Shown: positions 17,025 through 24,844, counted from the first letter of the stretch. The stretch is DNA of 64,000 nucleotides from DATJMJ01 sp035503915 (GCA_035503915.1 DATJSU010000037.1:1-64000), one strand, 5' to 3'. The notes: a model not told the origin generated them from the letters alone. Numbers and translations are program-made.

Positions 17025-18077
17025 TCAACCGATCACCTTGACGAGCTTGCCCGTTGAGGCGTTGAGCTCGGTGACCGAGCCGCCGTCAGAGTTCGCCACC
17101 CAGACATGGGTGCCGTGCGAGTAAATCGCGTCCGGCCTGTCGAACCCGTAGCTCGAGCCCGAGATCACCTGCACGAGCGCGCCCGTTGAGGCGTCGAGCT
17201 CGGTGACCGAGTTTTTGAAGTCGTTCGCTACCCAGACGTGGGTGCCGTCCGAGGAGACGGCTTCGGGGTAACCGAACCCGTAGCTCGAGCCCGAGATCAC
17301 CTGCACGAGCTTGCCCGTCGAGGCGTCGAGCTCGGTGACCGAGAAGTTGCGGGGCTCGTTCGCCACCCATACGTGAGTGCCGTCCGAAGAGATCGCTTTC
17401 GGCCTGTCGAACCCGTAGCTCGAGCCCGAGATCACCTGCACGAGCGCGCCCGTTGAGGCGTCGAGCTCGGTCACCGATTGGCCGACCCAGTTCGCCACCC
17501 AGACGTGAGTGCCGTCCGAAGAGACGGCTTGAGGGTAGTTGAACCCGTAGCTCGACTCCGAGATCACCTGCACGAGCTTGCCCGTTGAGGCGTCCAGCTC
17601 GGTCACCGAGTCGCCGTCATAGTTCGCCACCCAGACGTGGGTGCCGTCCGAGAAGACGCCTTCGGGAGCGTTGAACCCGAAGCTCGACCCCGAGATCACC
17701 TGCACGAGCTTGCCCGTTGAGGCGTCGAGCTCGGTCACCGATCGGCCGGTCCCGCCCACCCAGACGTGGGTGCCGTCCGAGGAGATGCCTTCGGGAACGT
17801 TGGGAGCGTTGAACCCGAAGCTCGACCCCGAGATGACCTTCACGAGCGCGCCCGTCGAGGCGTCGAGCTCGGTCACCGAGTGACCGTCATAGTTCGCCAC
17901 CCAGACGTGGGTGCCGTCCGAGGAGATGGCACCGGGGCCGTCGAACTCGGCGGCGGAGGTGTTGGCGCTGGCGCTCCGGCCTGTGGGCACGGCACCGGCC
18001 CAGCCGGGGCTCCCCGCGACCGCGGCCAGGGCCACGATCAACGTGAGCGCGGCGCATGACGTCCGGGTTCGTGACAT
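17025..18077 (-). CDS. Secreted seven-repeat beta-propeller protein
   Basis: About 350 residues from ATG 18077 (GAAGGGAC upstream). A signal peptide (TSCAALTLIVALAAVAG) is followed by seven copies of a 43-46 residue repeat with the core SDGTHVWVANYDG, then SVTELDASTG and LVQVISGSSYGF. Seven blades is the common propeller number, so the repeats should close into one 7-bladed YncE/NHL-like ring. The repeats are very alike, implying recent duplication or homogenisation. Upstream in-frame starts (to 18323) would precede the signal peptide and are disfavoured. Exported or surface-exposed; ligand unknown. Confidence 0.8.
   Translation of the reverse strand: MSRTRTSCAALTLIVALAAVAGSPGWAGAVPTGRSASANTSAAEFDGPGAISSDGTHVWVANYDGHSVTELDASTGALVKVISGSSFGFNAPNVPEGISSDGTHVWVGGTGRSVTELDASTGKLVQVISGSSFGFNAPEGVFSDGTHVWVANYDGDSVTELDASTGKLVQVISESSYGFNYPQAVSSDGTHVWVANWVGQSVTELDASTGALVQVISGSSYGFDRPKAISSDGTHVWVANEPRNFSVTELDASTGKLVQVISGSSYGFGYPEAVSSDGTHVWVANDFKNSVTELDASTGALVQVISGSSYGFDRPDAIYSHGTHVWVANSDGGSVTELNASTGKLVKVIG
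17050..17960 (-). repeat. Seven near-identical tandem repeats of about 130-138 bases
   Basis: The propeller blades are also conserved at DNA level. Segments such as CCCGAGATCACCTGCACGAG and CGTGCCGTCCGAGGAGA (plus strand) recur every 130-138 bases with few changes. The spacing differs by whole codons between blades. Such arrays can gain or lose units by recombination. Confidence 0.75.
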
Positions 18078-18255
18078 GTCCCTTCCCGCATCTTTCATCG
18101 TGGGCCCACGGCCCATCCAGCACCACCTTCCCCGCGGCCCCATCTCACCAAGCCTCCCGTCGAGGGCAAAGGTGGTCAATGGGTAATTCCACGCACGCGC
18201 ACCACAGTTCAGCGTCGGCCGGACCGCGCTACTTCTTGTCAAATGTCGGGATCTC

Positions 18256-18579
18256 TTAGCTACGAGCGCCCGGTGCGAAAAAGTGGTACGTCCCCTCTGC
18301 GCCCGGGGGGCGGTCTTGGTCACGTCTCGGTCCTCCTATCCACGCGGCAGCAGTTAGCCCTCGCGCAGACACTAAGGCGCGACCGTTACACCAACGTGAC
18401 ACGGCGCCTGCCCGATGGCGCAGAAGGCCCCTGACCTGCAGCTCCCGCTCGGCTTGGCCGCGGCAGCCATGGAACCGGGGGGAGCGGTGACGCGCTCGGT
18501 CAGCGCCGTCCCTCCCCAGGTGGACCCGAAGCTCCCAGGTGCCAGCTTTGCCCGGCACCGGCCGCAGGCTCCCGGCCAT
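18256..18579 (-). pseudogene. Integrase N-terminal fragment beside tRNA-Arg
   Basis: The first 50 or so residues of this frame read AGSLRPVPGKAGTWELRVHL, then GRDGADRARHRSPRFHGCRG and QAERELQ. That is the usual arm-binding (AP2-like) N-terminus of actinobacterial tyrosine integrases (compare GTWELRVYAGRD ... RRFRGTKRQAEREL). The sequence then loses similarity and no catalytic domain (R...H-x-x-R...Y) follows. It starts 133 bases from the 3' end of the tRNA-Arg gene, where integrases of tRNA-targeting elements normally sit, so it is probably the scar of a lost element. Matching att repeats were not found by eye. Confidence 0.5.
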
Positions 18580-18711
18580 CTCCTCCTCCCTCTACCCTCG
18601 GCCACCCAGCACGTTGTTGTGTTTTTTGTTGGGTTTTCGGAGAGAGACTAGGACAAGGGTGTGGCGACTAAGGATTTATAGCCCGTGCCCTGTACTCAGC
18701 CAGCCAGCCAG

Positions 18712-18785
18712 CGCGCTCGGCGGGATTCGAACTCGCAACCTTCTGATCCGTAGTCAGATGCTCTAATCCATTGAGCTACGAGCGC
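18712..18785 (-). tRNA. tRNA-Arg(ACG)
   Basis: On the minus strand the cloverleaf is complete. The acceptor GCGCTCG pairs with CGAGCGC; the D arm includes TAGCTCAATGGATTAGAGCA; the anticodon stem TCTGA/TCAGA holds the loop CTACGGA with anticodon ACG; the T loop is GTTCGAATC. CCA is not encoded. ACG is normally edited to ICG and reads CGU, CGC and CGA. Confidence 0.95.
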
Positions 18786-19037
18786 TTGTTGTTTTTGATC
18801 TGCCGTTTCACTCTTGCGGTGGTCCAGCGGGCGACCCCTTGGAAAGCCGTTTGCAAGCAATTTGCAAACCTGCCCTCTGGCGAGGCTTGCAGTGCCCTCC
18901 ATTGAGCAGACCGGCCCACGCGCTCCGCAGCATCGCCACACAGTCTAGGTCAGGCAGGCGCAGCCCGAACAGGCACTGGGACGTTAGAGCCGCGAAGGCT
19001 TCGTGTAACATCGTCCAACTACTCCCGAGAGGAACCC

Positions 19038-19517
19038 ATGAAGAAAGTGTTCGTTGCCGCTGCTGCGGCCTTGTCCGTCGCCGCGGCAGCTACCTCCACG
19101 GTGGTGATGAGCACCGGGTCGGCCGGCGCTTCTTCCGCCGGCGCCCAGTTCACCGCCGATAGGAACGTCTTGGGCGCGGCCAGCAGTGCTTTCGACCAAG
19201 CATTCACAGCCTGGGAGAAGAGCGGGAACTCCATCGCCCAGACGAGCTCGTTCGCTGACGCGTACATCTCGGCTCTAGAGACCGAGGACCATACCCTTCT
19301 CAACCAAGGCTGGCCCGCCGGCGCAATTGCCGATATCGACGCGGTGGTGCGGGGTGATGCAGCCGTGGAGGGCGTCGTCGCAACACTTCCCGGCCTGCCC
19401 TCCTCCTCCTCGGAGACCGACTGGTTCATTGCTTTCAACCAGGACGCCGCCGTCGGAGTAGCCGACGCCAACATCGTGCGCCACGACCTCGGGCTCCCGC
19501 TGAAGTCATTTTCCTGA
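19038..19517 (+). CDS. Small secreted protein of unknown function
   Basis: 159 residues from ATG 19038, with GAGAGGAA upstream. The signal peptide is KKVFVAAAAALSVAAAATST, with cleavage around GASSA. The mature protein is Ala/Asp/Ser-rich, lacks cysteines and is predicted helical, ending DANIVRHDLGLP. It resembles the secreted protein at 10472-10921 in size, layout and C-terminal motif. No family recognised. It converges with the MBL-fold gene, overlapping it by 12 bases at the 3' end. Confidence 0.7.
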   Translation: MKKVFVAAAAALSVAAAATSTVVMSTGSAGASSAGAQFTADRNVLGAASSAFDQAFTAWEKSGNSIAQTSSFADAYISALETEDHTLLNQGWPAGAIADIDAVVRGDAAVEGVVATLPGLPSSSSETDWFIAFNQDAAVGVADANIVRHDLGLPLKSFS

Positions 19518-20267
19518 GGGCTCAGCGTTCTCGGGCGTGACCGGGACAGTGGGCATGGCTAATTTTCCAGGTACAGTGCTGGGTTCTTGCTCGCTGGTGT
19601 ACTCGAGGTAGCGCTCTGCCGAACGTCGTAGCGCCTTGGCACCATCCGTCTCGACGATGCGGCCCCACCAGGCGCCGTAGATGCGTTCGAACGGGTAGGG
19701 CGCCAGCAACTTGACCGCCCTGCGGACAACTGAGCGACGTTCGGGAATGAGGTTCGGGTAGCTGTACATGAAGCTCACCCAGCGGCGGTCCATCACGACT
19801 TGGAAGATGTCGCCACTAAAGAGGGCCGCGGGCCGGCCGGGCCCAGCTGACCAGTGGAGCACTGTACCTCCGGCAAAGTGGACGCCCGCGTTTATTAAGG
19901 TCATCCCAGGGGCAATTTCGTGGGTGTCCCCGCCCCAGAAGGTGACCTCTTTGCCGCCTCGGCTCACCCACTGGCGGTCGGCGCTGTGTACCATCACACG
20001 GGCGCCGAACGCCCGGCTCCATTCCACCATGGTCCCGTAGTAATGCGGGTGGCTTATGGCGATCGCGCTGATCCCCCCAAGTTCTTTGATTGTCGCGACC
20101 AATTCGTCGTCGATGTAACTGACGCAGTCCCAAAGTACGTTGCCTGTGCCCGCACGCAACAAAAGAGCACGCTGGCCGATAGCGAAGGCTGGTTCGCAGC
20201 CAACACCGAAGACAGCCGGCCCTTCGTCGGCGGAACAGCTCCGCGACGCGCAGGCCAGGGCGGCCAA
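19506..20267 (-). CDS. Metallo-beta-lactamase fold hydrolase, N-terminally short
   Basis: 253 residues. The body matches a family of MBL-fold proteins with EPAFAIGQRALLLRA, GNVLWDCVSYIDDE, the degenerate metal motif ISHPHYYGTMVEWS (replacing HxHxDH), VHFAGGTVLHW, LFSGDIFQVV and RIYGAWWGR. The homologues I remember carry about 60 further N-terminal residues with a CxxC zinc site; here only a Cys-containing stub (CASRSCSADEGPAVFG) precedes the fold, and an in-frame stop lies just upstream of the only candidate start, TTG 20267. Either a natural short form or a 5' deletion. An out-of-frame ATG with a good GGAGGTG site nearby suggests past damage. Confidence 0.65.
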   Translation of the reverse strand: MAALACASRSCSADEGPAVFGVGCEPAFAIGQRALLLRAGTGNVLWDCVSYIDDELVATIKELGGISAIAISHPHYYGTMVEWSRAFGARVMVHSADRQWVSRGGKEVTFWGGDTHEIAPGMTLINAGVHFAGGTVLHWSAGPGRPAALFSGDIFQVVMDRRWVSFMYSYPNLIPERRSVVRRAVKLLAPYPFERIYGAWWGRIVETDGAKALRRSAERYLEYTSEQEPSTVPGKLAMPTVPVTPENAEPSGK

Positions 20268-20397
20268 GCAGCCGGTAACGCATAGTCACACCACCTCCGG
20301 GAGTGATACCGCTCATGCGCCTGACCCTACCCTCGCCGCGCTTGTCTGTCACGGGCGAGCGGCGAGGCGACTGCGAGCACCTCCTGGGCCGGCCATT

Positions 20398-21720
20398 TCA
20401 ACCGTACTTCTGCGTGACCTCGCTTGCCATAGCCGCCCATTCCCATAGCCGTTGTGGTTGGTACCGAACCGTGCTGATGTCCTTCATGATCACTTCGACG
20501 AAACAACCCTGAGAGCGCGCCTTGGCAAGGACCGTCTCGAGCTCTTGGCGTCCCCTTTCGATGTCCCAGCAGTCGTCGGCGAAAATGGCGGGGTTGGGCT
20601 TATAAGAAAATACCCAGCGCCCCCCGACGCCCTCGGTTGCCTGGTCCATGTCGACCATGAAGTTCATCGACACTTTGCGGAGGTTTGGGATCCTCTCCAG
20701 GATCGACAGTTTGCGGTGCAGCGGGTCGCAGCAGCCGTAGTAATTGAGGCCGAACCGGCTCATCCAGGCGACCTCGTACTGCATCGCGAACTCCCAGTGC
20801 ATACGAGGTGAGGTGGAGCCGAAGATCTGGGCGGCGGCGCTGCCCCACAGGTCGCGTGCCTGGACATGCGCAGGGTCAAAGCCGGCTCCGGGGAGCTCGT
20901 CAGTGTAGCCGAGGCCTCCTGAGCCTATGCGGTAATAGGTGTTGTTCAGCCGGAGCAAGTCCTGGTCCTCGAACTGGTCCAGCATCGATAGGTAGGCACT
21001 GACGAGCTTGCCAATGGCCTTGTGCACGAGCTCGGGACGGTCTACCAGGTCCCGGAGCAGCTCTGTAGGGCCCCACCAACGGACCATTTCGTCCCAAGGG
21101 GCGAACCAGAAACAGAACCCGTTGGCGCCCCTGGTCTTCACCTCTATGACGCCGTCCATTGTTTCGGCCAAGAGGGCGCGCCGTTCGGTGGATCCAGCCA
21201 CGTCATGGGTCACCACAGGGACCTTTATTTTCTCGAGGTCGTCTTCGTCGTGGATCTGCACATGGAAATGACGGGACACGATGGAGCTGGCAGCGTCTGT
21301 AACGGCGACGTCCACGTCCTCTGTTATGCCGAACGCAGTGTTATGCACGACGAGGGGGGAGTAGACGGCCGGCTCGATCACCATGTCGGCGGGCATGTGC
21401 TCCCACTGGTAAATGAGCTGTCGGAGCTCCGACTCATGCGATCGCGCCCACTCGCTGGTCGTGTGCAGGCGGAGCTCTCCATCGACGTCCATTTCGTGCC
21501 ACGGGACCTCATCTATCCAGACCATGGGCTTCACTGGCCTCAACCCGTTCAGTGCGCGCCAATTGGTTGCCGTTTCTTCCTGTACCGGGAGGTCGGCGAT
21601 GACCGCCAGCCGCTCACCGAGGCCGCGCAGGATCTTCTTGTCGGCGTCACCCACTCCCTCGATCGCCCGTGCCCCAGACGACCGCCGGGCTGGATCTACT
21701 AACCAGTTGTCATCCGGCAC
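20398..21720 (-). CDS. Uroporphyrinogen decarboxylase-fold protein (methyltransferase-like)
   Basis: 440 residues from GTG 21720 (GAGGTG upstream). The second half reads as a UroD/MtaA-type TIM barrel (GSTSPRMHWEFAMQYEVAWM, NYYGCCDPLHRKLSIL, RWVFSYKPNPAIFADD), with the YYGCCDPLH segment offering Cys and His metal ligands as in corrinoid or zinc methyltransferase relatives. It lacks the N-terminal Arg motifs of true HemE, so heme synthesis is unlikely. Related proteins often sit in sugar or one-carbon gene clusters, but its neighbours here give no pathway. Substrate unknown. Confidence 0.65.
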   Translation of the reverse strand: MPDDNWLVDPARRSSGARAIEGVGDADKKILRGLGERLAVIADLPVQEETATNWRALNGLRPVKPMVWIDEVPWHEMDVDGELRLHTTSEWARSHESELRQLIYQWEHMPADMVIEPAVYSPLVVHNTAFGITEDVDVAVTDAASSIVSRHFHVQIHDEDDLEKIKVPVVTHDVAGSTERRALLAETMDGVIEVKTRGANGFCFWFAPWDEMVRWWGPTELLRDLVDRPELVHKAIGKLVSAYLSMLDQFEDQDLLRLNNTYYRIGSGGLGYTDELPGAGFDPAHVQARDLWGSAAAQIFGSTSPRMHWEFAMQYEVAWMSRFGLNYYGCCDPLHRKLSILERIPNLRKVSMNFMVDMDQATEGVGGRWVFSYKPNPAIFADDCWDIERGRQELETVLAKARSQGCFVEVIMKDISTVRYQPQRLWEWAAMASEVTQKYG

Positions 21721-21895
21721 AGGTCACCTCTGCCTTCAGCTGGCTCAGTAGGGCAAGGACTTTCCCAGGTTCTGACGCCGGTTTTGCTCGTAAGAGCATC
21801 CCCCCACATCATGTGTGCACAGAACTAAACCACCGAAGACGGGCGCTTGTCAATGTGCTGTAGGTCAGCGGGCTTGGGAGTGGCCCGGTGGTCAG

Positions 21896-22378
21896 CTAAG
21901 AGGTGCCGGGAAGGCGGCGCAGGCTGGGCACGTGGCGCGCAGGCTGGGCAGGGGACGCGCAGGCTGGGCAGGTGCCGAGGACCTCGACCGTGTGAGTGAC
22001 GTCGACGAAGCCATGCCTCTTGCCGGTTTGCCTGGCCCAGCGTTCGACTTCGGCTCCTTCGACTTCGATAGCGCTGCCGCATTGGCGGCAGACGAGGTGG
22101 TGGTGATGTTCTTCGCTCGTGCAGCGTCGGTAGCGAGTCTCGCCGTCCTCGCCCCGTAGGGCGTCAAGTTCGCCCGCTTCAGCTAGGGCCCGCACCTGGT
22201 TGTAGACGGTGGTGAGGGCGACGTTCTCACCTTGGGCTTGGAGCCTGGCATGGAGGTCCTGGGCGGAGCGGAACTCGTCGGACGCGTCCAGGATGGCGGC
22301 GAGGGCACGCTTTTGCCTCGTCGAGCGCTCTCGGGGCGCCCGGTGTGGCGAGCCGTCAGGTTTTCCTGTTCTTGCCAC
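21896..22378 (-). CDS. zur: Fur-family zinc uptake regulator (Zur-like)
   Basis: 160 residues from GTG 22378. Winged helix (STRQKRALAAILDASDEFRS, then VALTTVYNQVRALAEAGEL), the metal-sensing EEHHHHLVCRQCGS, and a structural C-x-x-C pair completed by TCPAC. Position beside znuABC-type genes argues for Zur rather than Fur. With zinc bound, Zur represses the importer. The C-terminal tail after CPAC (ASPAQPARHVPSLRRLPG) is encoded by a 20-base tandem repeat and is probably a neutral extension. It is third in a minus-strand unit after arsR and a tiny coupled ORF. Confidence 0.85.
   Translation of the reverse strand: MARTGKPDGSPHRAPRERSTRQKRALAAILDASDEFRSAQDLHARLQAQGENVALTTVYNQVRALAEAGELDALRGEDGETRYRRCTSEEHHHHLVCRQCGSAIEVEGAEVERWARQTGKRHGFVDVTHTVEVLGTCPACASPAQPARHVPSLRRLPGTS
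21912..21975 (-). repeat. Three copies of a 20-base repeat at the 3' end of zur
   Basis: On the plus strand GCGCAGGCTGGGCA occurs three times at 20-base steps. Since 20 is not a multiple of three, each added copy shifts the frame, so the zur tail is read in different frames through the array. The repeat starts at the codons of the second CxxC zinc pair. Confidence 0.7.
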
Positions 22379-22398
22379 GTCGCTCAGGACAGGAGCTT

Positions 22399-22458
22399 TC
22401 AGTGTTCGGCCCGGTGGTCTTCATGGAAGAAGCGCTTTGCGCGCTCGGCACGGGTCAT
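22399..22458 (-). CDS. 19-codon His-rich ORF coupled between arsR and zur
   Basis: The ATG at 22458 overlaps the arsR stop as ATGA, and the frame reads MTRAERAKRFFHEDHRAEH then TGA. A second in-frame ATG at 22464 lies just before. With two His among the last six residues plus HED, and four Arg/Lys in the first ten, it could be a small metal-responsive or leader peptide. Equally it could be only the coupling device between arsR and zur. It fills most of the otherwise empty gap. Unrecognised; expression is unproven. Confidence 0.35.
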   Translation of the reverse strand: MTRAERAKRFFHEDHRAEH

Positions 22459-22778
22459 GACCATGGGTCTTCCTCCTGGGAGTGCCGGATGGTGTCGTTG
22501 ACGATGTGGCCGACGTGAGCGTCGCCGAGCTGGTAGGTGATCTCGGTCCCCCGGCGGGTGGCCGTGACGAGCCCGGTCTCGCGCAAGACCTTGAGGTGCT
22601 GTGACAAGAGCGGTTGACTGACTTCCCTTCCGGCTGTCTTGAGCGCTGTTTGTATGTCACGGACGCAACGCGGGCCGTCGCAGAGCTCGACGACCGTAGC
22701 CAGGCGCACCGGGGACGCCAAAGCTTTGAGCAGGTCCACCGCTTTGGCCAGGACATCGGGCGCCTTCGTGTCGACCAC
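22455..22778 (-). CDS. ArsR/SmtB-family metalloregulator
   Basis: 107 residues from GTG 22778. Winged HTH: LLKALASPVRLATVVELCDG, then the recognition region VSQPLLSQHLKVLRETGLVTATRRG, and the C-terminal TYQLGDAHVGHIVNDTIRHS. The last helix has D-x-H and H spaced as in the alpha-5 metal sites of SmtB/CzrA-type zinc sensors (DAHVGHIV...IRH). ELCDGPRCVRD adds two Cys. It is first in the minus-strand unit leading to zur and divergent from the importer, so it probably also responds to zinc or a similar metal. Confidence 0.85.
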   Translation of the reverse strand: MVDTKAPDVLAKAVDLLKALASPVRLATVVELCDGPRCVRDIQTALKTAGREVSQPLLSQHLKVLRETGLVTATRRGTEITYQLGDAHVGHIVNDTIRHSQEEDPWS

Positions 22779-22793
22779 GTGCTTTATATTAGT

Positions 22794-22820
22794 ACCTCCT
22801 TATATAAGGAACGAATTATA
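22794..22820 (-). promoter_or_regulatory. arsR promoter element and palindromic operator
   Basis: On the minus strand a perfect -10, TATAAT, spans 22820-22815. Just downstream, around the expected start of transcription, is the perfect 12-base palindrome CCTTATATAAGG (22798-22809), followed by AAGGAGGT (22801-22794), 15 bases before the GTG start. The -35 is unclear. A palindrome at +1 is typical for ArsR autoregulation. Confidence 0.5.
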
Positions 22821-22849
22821 GGTGGCGCCTCCGAAGAACTCTCCAGGTT

Positions 22850-22893
22850 TTATTTGCAACGACTTCAGATATACGGTACTGTTATTTGCAACG
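22850..22893. promoter_or_regulatory. Direct repeat TTATTTGCAACG upstream of znuA
   Basis: TTATTTGCAACG occurs at 22850-22861 and again at 22882-22893, exactly 32 bases (three helical turns) apart, between arsR and znuA. The AT-rich stretch stands out from its GC-rich surroundings. It could be the binding site for Zur or another regulator, although it does not match the Streptomyces Zur box I remember. Confidence 0.4.
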
Positions 22894-23014
22894 GGCCCAG
22901 ACATGGTGCGCGCCGGCCCTGGGCACTGCCCAGGTCTGCCTTGCTCGGGAGGCTCGCTGCTGGGCCCTGGGAGAGCGTGCCGGGTTGCTGGGAGAGAAAG
23001 TGAGAGAAGGGAGA

Positions 23015-23965
23015 ATGGTGTTCAACTCCAATAGGGCGACAGGTGGGCCGATAGTCATCTCGGTACTGCTGGTGGCCTCTTGGTACGGAGCTTCGGCCAC
23101 TGCAAGCGCACGGACCGTTGCGGCAGATGGTCGTGCCCACCAGATCGCGGTCGTGGCAGGGGAAAACGAGTACGGGAACGTGGCCCTTCAGATCGGGGGC
23201 CCTTACGTAAGCGTTTACTCGGTGGACTCGAACCCGAACACCGACCCTCACACCTATGAGGCCACGCCGAGCGTGGGTGAGAAGATCGCGAGCGCCAACC
23301 TGTTGATCGAGAACGGCGTTAGCTACGACACCTTCATGGGTACTCTTGCTTCAGCGTCGCCGAACTCGGCCCGCAAGGTGATCAACGTGCAGGAACTGCT
23401 GGGCCTTCCGGACAGCACGCCCAACCCCCATCTCTGGTACAGCCCCAAAACAATGCCTGCGGTGGCCCAGGCCCTGGCGTCGGACCTTTCCGCTTTGGAC
23501 CCGGCGCACGCGTCGGAGTTCCACGCTAACGAAGACAAGTTCGTCGCCTCACTAAGGCCCTGGTTGAACGACATCGCGGCCTTCAAGGCGAAATACGGAG
23601 GGACAAAAGCGGCCACGACGGAGCCGGTCGCCGATTACTTGCTGGCTGCAATGGGGATCGACAACCTGACGCCGTGGGCGTTCCAGGCCGACATCATGAA
23701 CGGCACCGACCCCACTCCCCAAGACGTGTCGTTGGAAGAGGGGTTCTTCACGAAGCACCAAGTAAAGGTGTTCTGCTACAACCAGCAGGTGACCGACCCG
23801 CTGACTAACTCGATCCGCGAGACGGCGCTGAAGGCCGGCGTCCCGGTCGTTGGGGTGTACGAGACAATGCCCACTCCCGGGTACGACTACCAATCGTGGA
23901 TGATGGCCGAGCTTGACGCCATCCAAAGGGCCGTCACGAGCCGGGCCTCCACGCAGCGCCTGTGA
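23015..23965 (+). CDS. znuA: Zinc/manganese ABC transporter substrate-binding protein
   Basis: 316 residues from ATG 23015 (AAGGGAG upstream); the frame is open further upstream, but that part is not signal-like. A hydrophobic export segment (GPIVISVLLVASW) precedes the cluster A-I binding protein fold. Candidate metal ligands are His in NTDPHTYEAT, His in NPHLWYSPK, Glu in TTEPVADYLL and the FCYNQQVTD segment. There is no His-rich loop, and no lipobox Cys is evident. Zinc is inferred from the adjoining Zur; manganese cannot be excluded because a DtxR/MntR-like gene closes the locus. Confidence 0.85.
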   Translation: MVFNSNRATGGPIVISVLLVASWYGASATASARTVAADGRAHQIAVVAGENEYGNVALQIGGPYVSVYSVDSNPNTDPHTYEATPSVGEKIASANLLIENGVSYDTFMGTLASASPNSARKVINVQELLGLPDSTPNPHLWYSPKTMPAVAQALASDLSALDPAHASEFHANEDKFVASLRPWLNDIAAFKAKYGGTKAATTEPVADYLLAAMGIDNLTPWAFQADIMNGTDPTPQDVSLEEGFFTKHQVKVFCYNQQVTDPLTNSIRETALKAGVPVVGVYETMPTPGYDYQSWMMAELDAIQRAVTSRASTQRL

Positions 23966-24843
23966 CCGTGAGGACCAACCTCGTGACACTGAGTGGGGCG
24001 TCTCGAGGCACAGATGGCACCGGCGACGCGCAGAAAGCCGGCGATGAGGTGCTGAGAGCCGAGGGCTTGAGCGTGTCGTTGGGTGGCCGACAGGTTCTGG
24101 ACCAAGTGTCCTTTTCACTTCGTGCGGGCGGCTTCTGGGGGCTGATTGGTGCGAACGGCGCGGGTAAGACGACTCTTTTACGGGTGGTCCTCGGGCTGAT
24201 CGCGCCAACTAGCGGGCGTGTCGTGGTGACGGGGGGGCACCGCTCACGACGCAACCCACAGGTCGGTTACGTCCCGCAGAAGATCTCGCTCGAGCCGGAC
24301 ATGCCGCTCCGGGCCCGGGACCTGGTTGGGCTCGGCCTCGATGGGCACCGGTTCGGGCTCTCGTGGCCGTCGCCGGCACGCGCCACCCTTGTCGAGGAGA
24401 TGTTGGACGCCGTCGGGGCGACCCCGTTCGCGAACTCTCGGGTTGGCAACCTGTCTGGCGGCGAGCAGCAGCGGGTCATGATCGCCCATGCCCTGATCTC
24501 GCGCCCGAAGCTTTTGCTGCTGGACGAGCCATTGGCGAACCTGGACATCCGCTCGGCGGCAGAGGTGGTCCAGCTCCTGGCCCGGATTGCCCCCGAGCAG
24601 CACGTAGCCATCCTGCTGTCGGCGCACGACATGAACCCGCTGCTGCCAGTCATGGACGGCGTGGTCTACCTGGCTGACGGCCGGGCCGCCTCGGGCACGA
24701 CCGAGGAGGTGGTCCGGACGGGCACGCTCAGCCGGCTTTACGGCCACCGCGTGGAGGTGGTCCGTGTCGAAGGCCGGGTCCTGGTGGTGTCCGGGTCCGA
24801 GCACCAGGCTCATCACCCTGGTGACCCGTACCCAGCACGCTGA
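23962..24843 (+). CDS. znuC: Zinc/manganese ABC transporter ATP-binding protein
   Basis: 293 residues starting at a GTG that overlaps the znuA stop (GTGA). Walker A GANGAGKTTLL, Q-loop GYVPQKISLEPDMPL, signature NLSGGEQQRVMIAHAL, Walker B LLLLDEPLANLD and H-loop LLSAHDMNPL are all intact. The Q-loop context is typical of metal-chelate importers (ZnuC/MntB). It powers the two permeases encoded next. The N-terminal 30 residues before the ABC core are polar and dispensable-looking. Confidence 0.88.
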   Translation: MTVRTNLVTLSGASRGTDGTGDAQKAGDEVLRAEGLSVSLGGRQVLDQVSFSLRAGGFWGLIGANGAGKTTLLRVVLGLIAPTSGRVVVTGGHRSRRNPQVGYVPQKISLEPDMPLRARDLVGLGLDGHRFGLSWPSPARATLVEEMLDAVGATPFANSRVGNLSGGEQQRVMIAHALISRPKLLLLDEPLANLDIRSAAEVVQLLARIAPEQHVAILLSAHDMNPLLPVMDGVVYLADGRAASGTTEEVVRTGTLSRLYGHRVEVVRVEGRVLVVSGSEHQAHHPGDPYPAR

Positions 24844-24844
24844 G

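Noticed and set aside
17025..17960. CRISPR-like regular repeats
   Set aside because: The period of about 130-138 bases follows protein blades and there are no short palindromic repeats with unique spacers.
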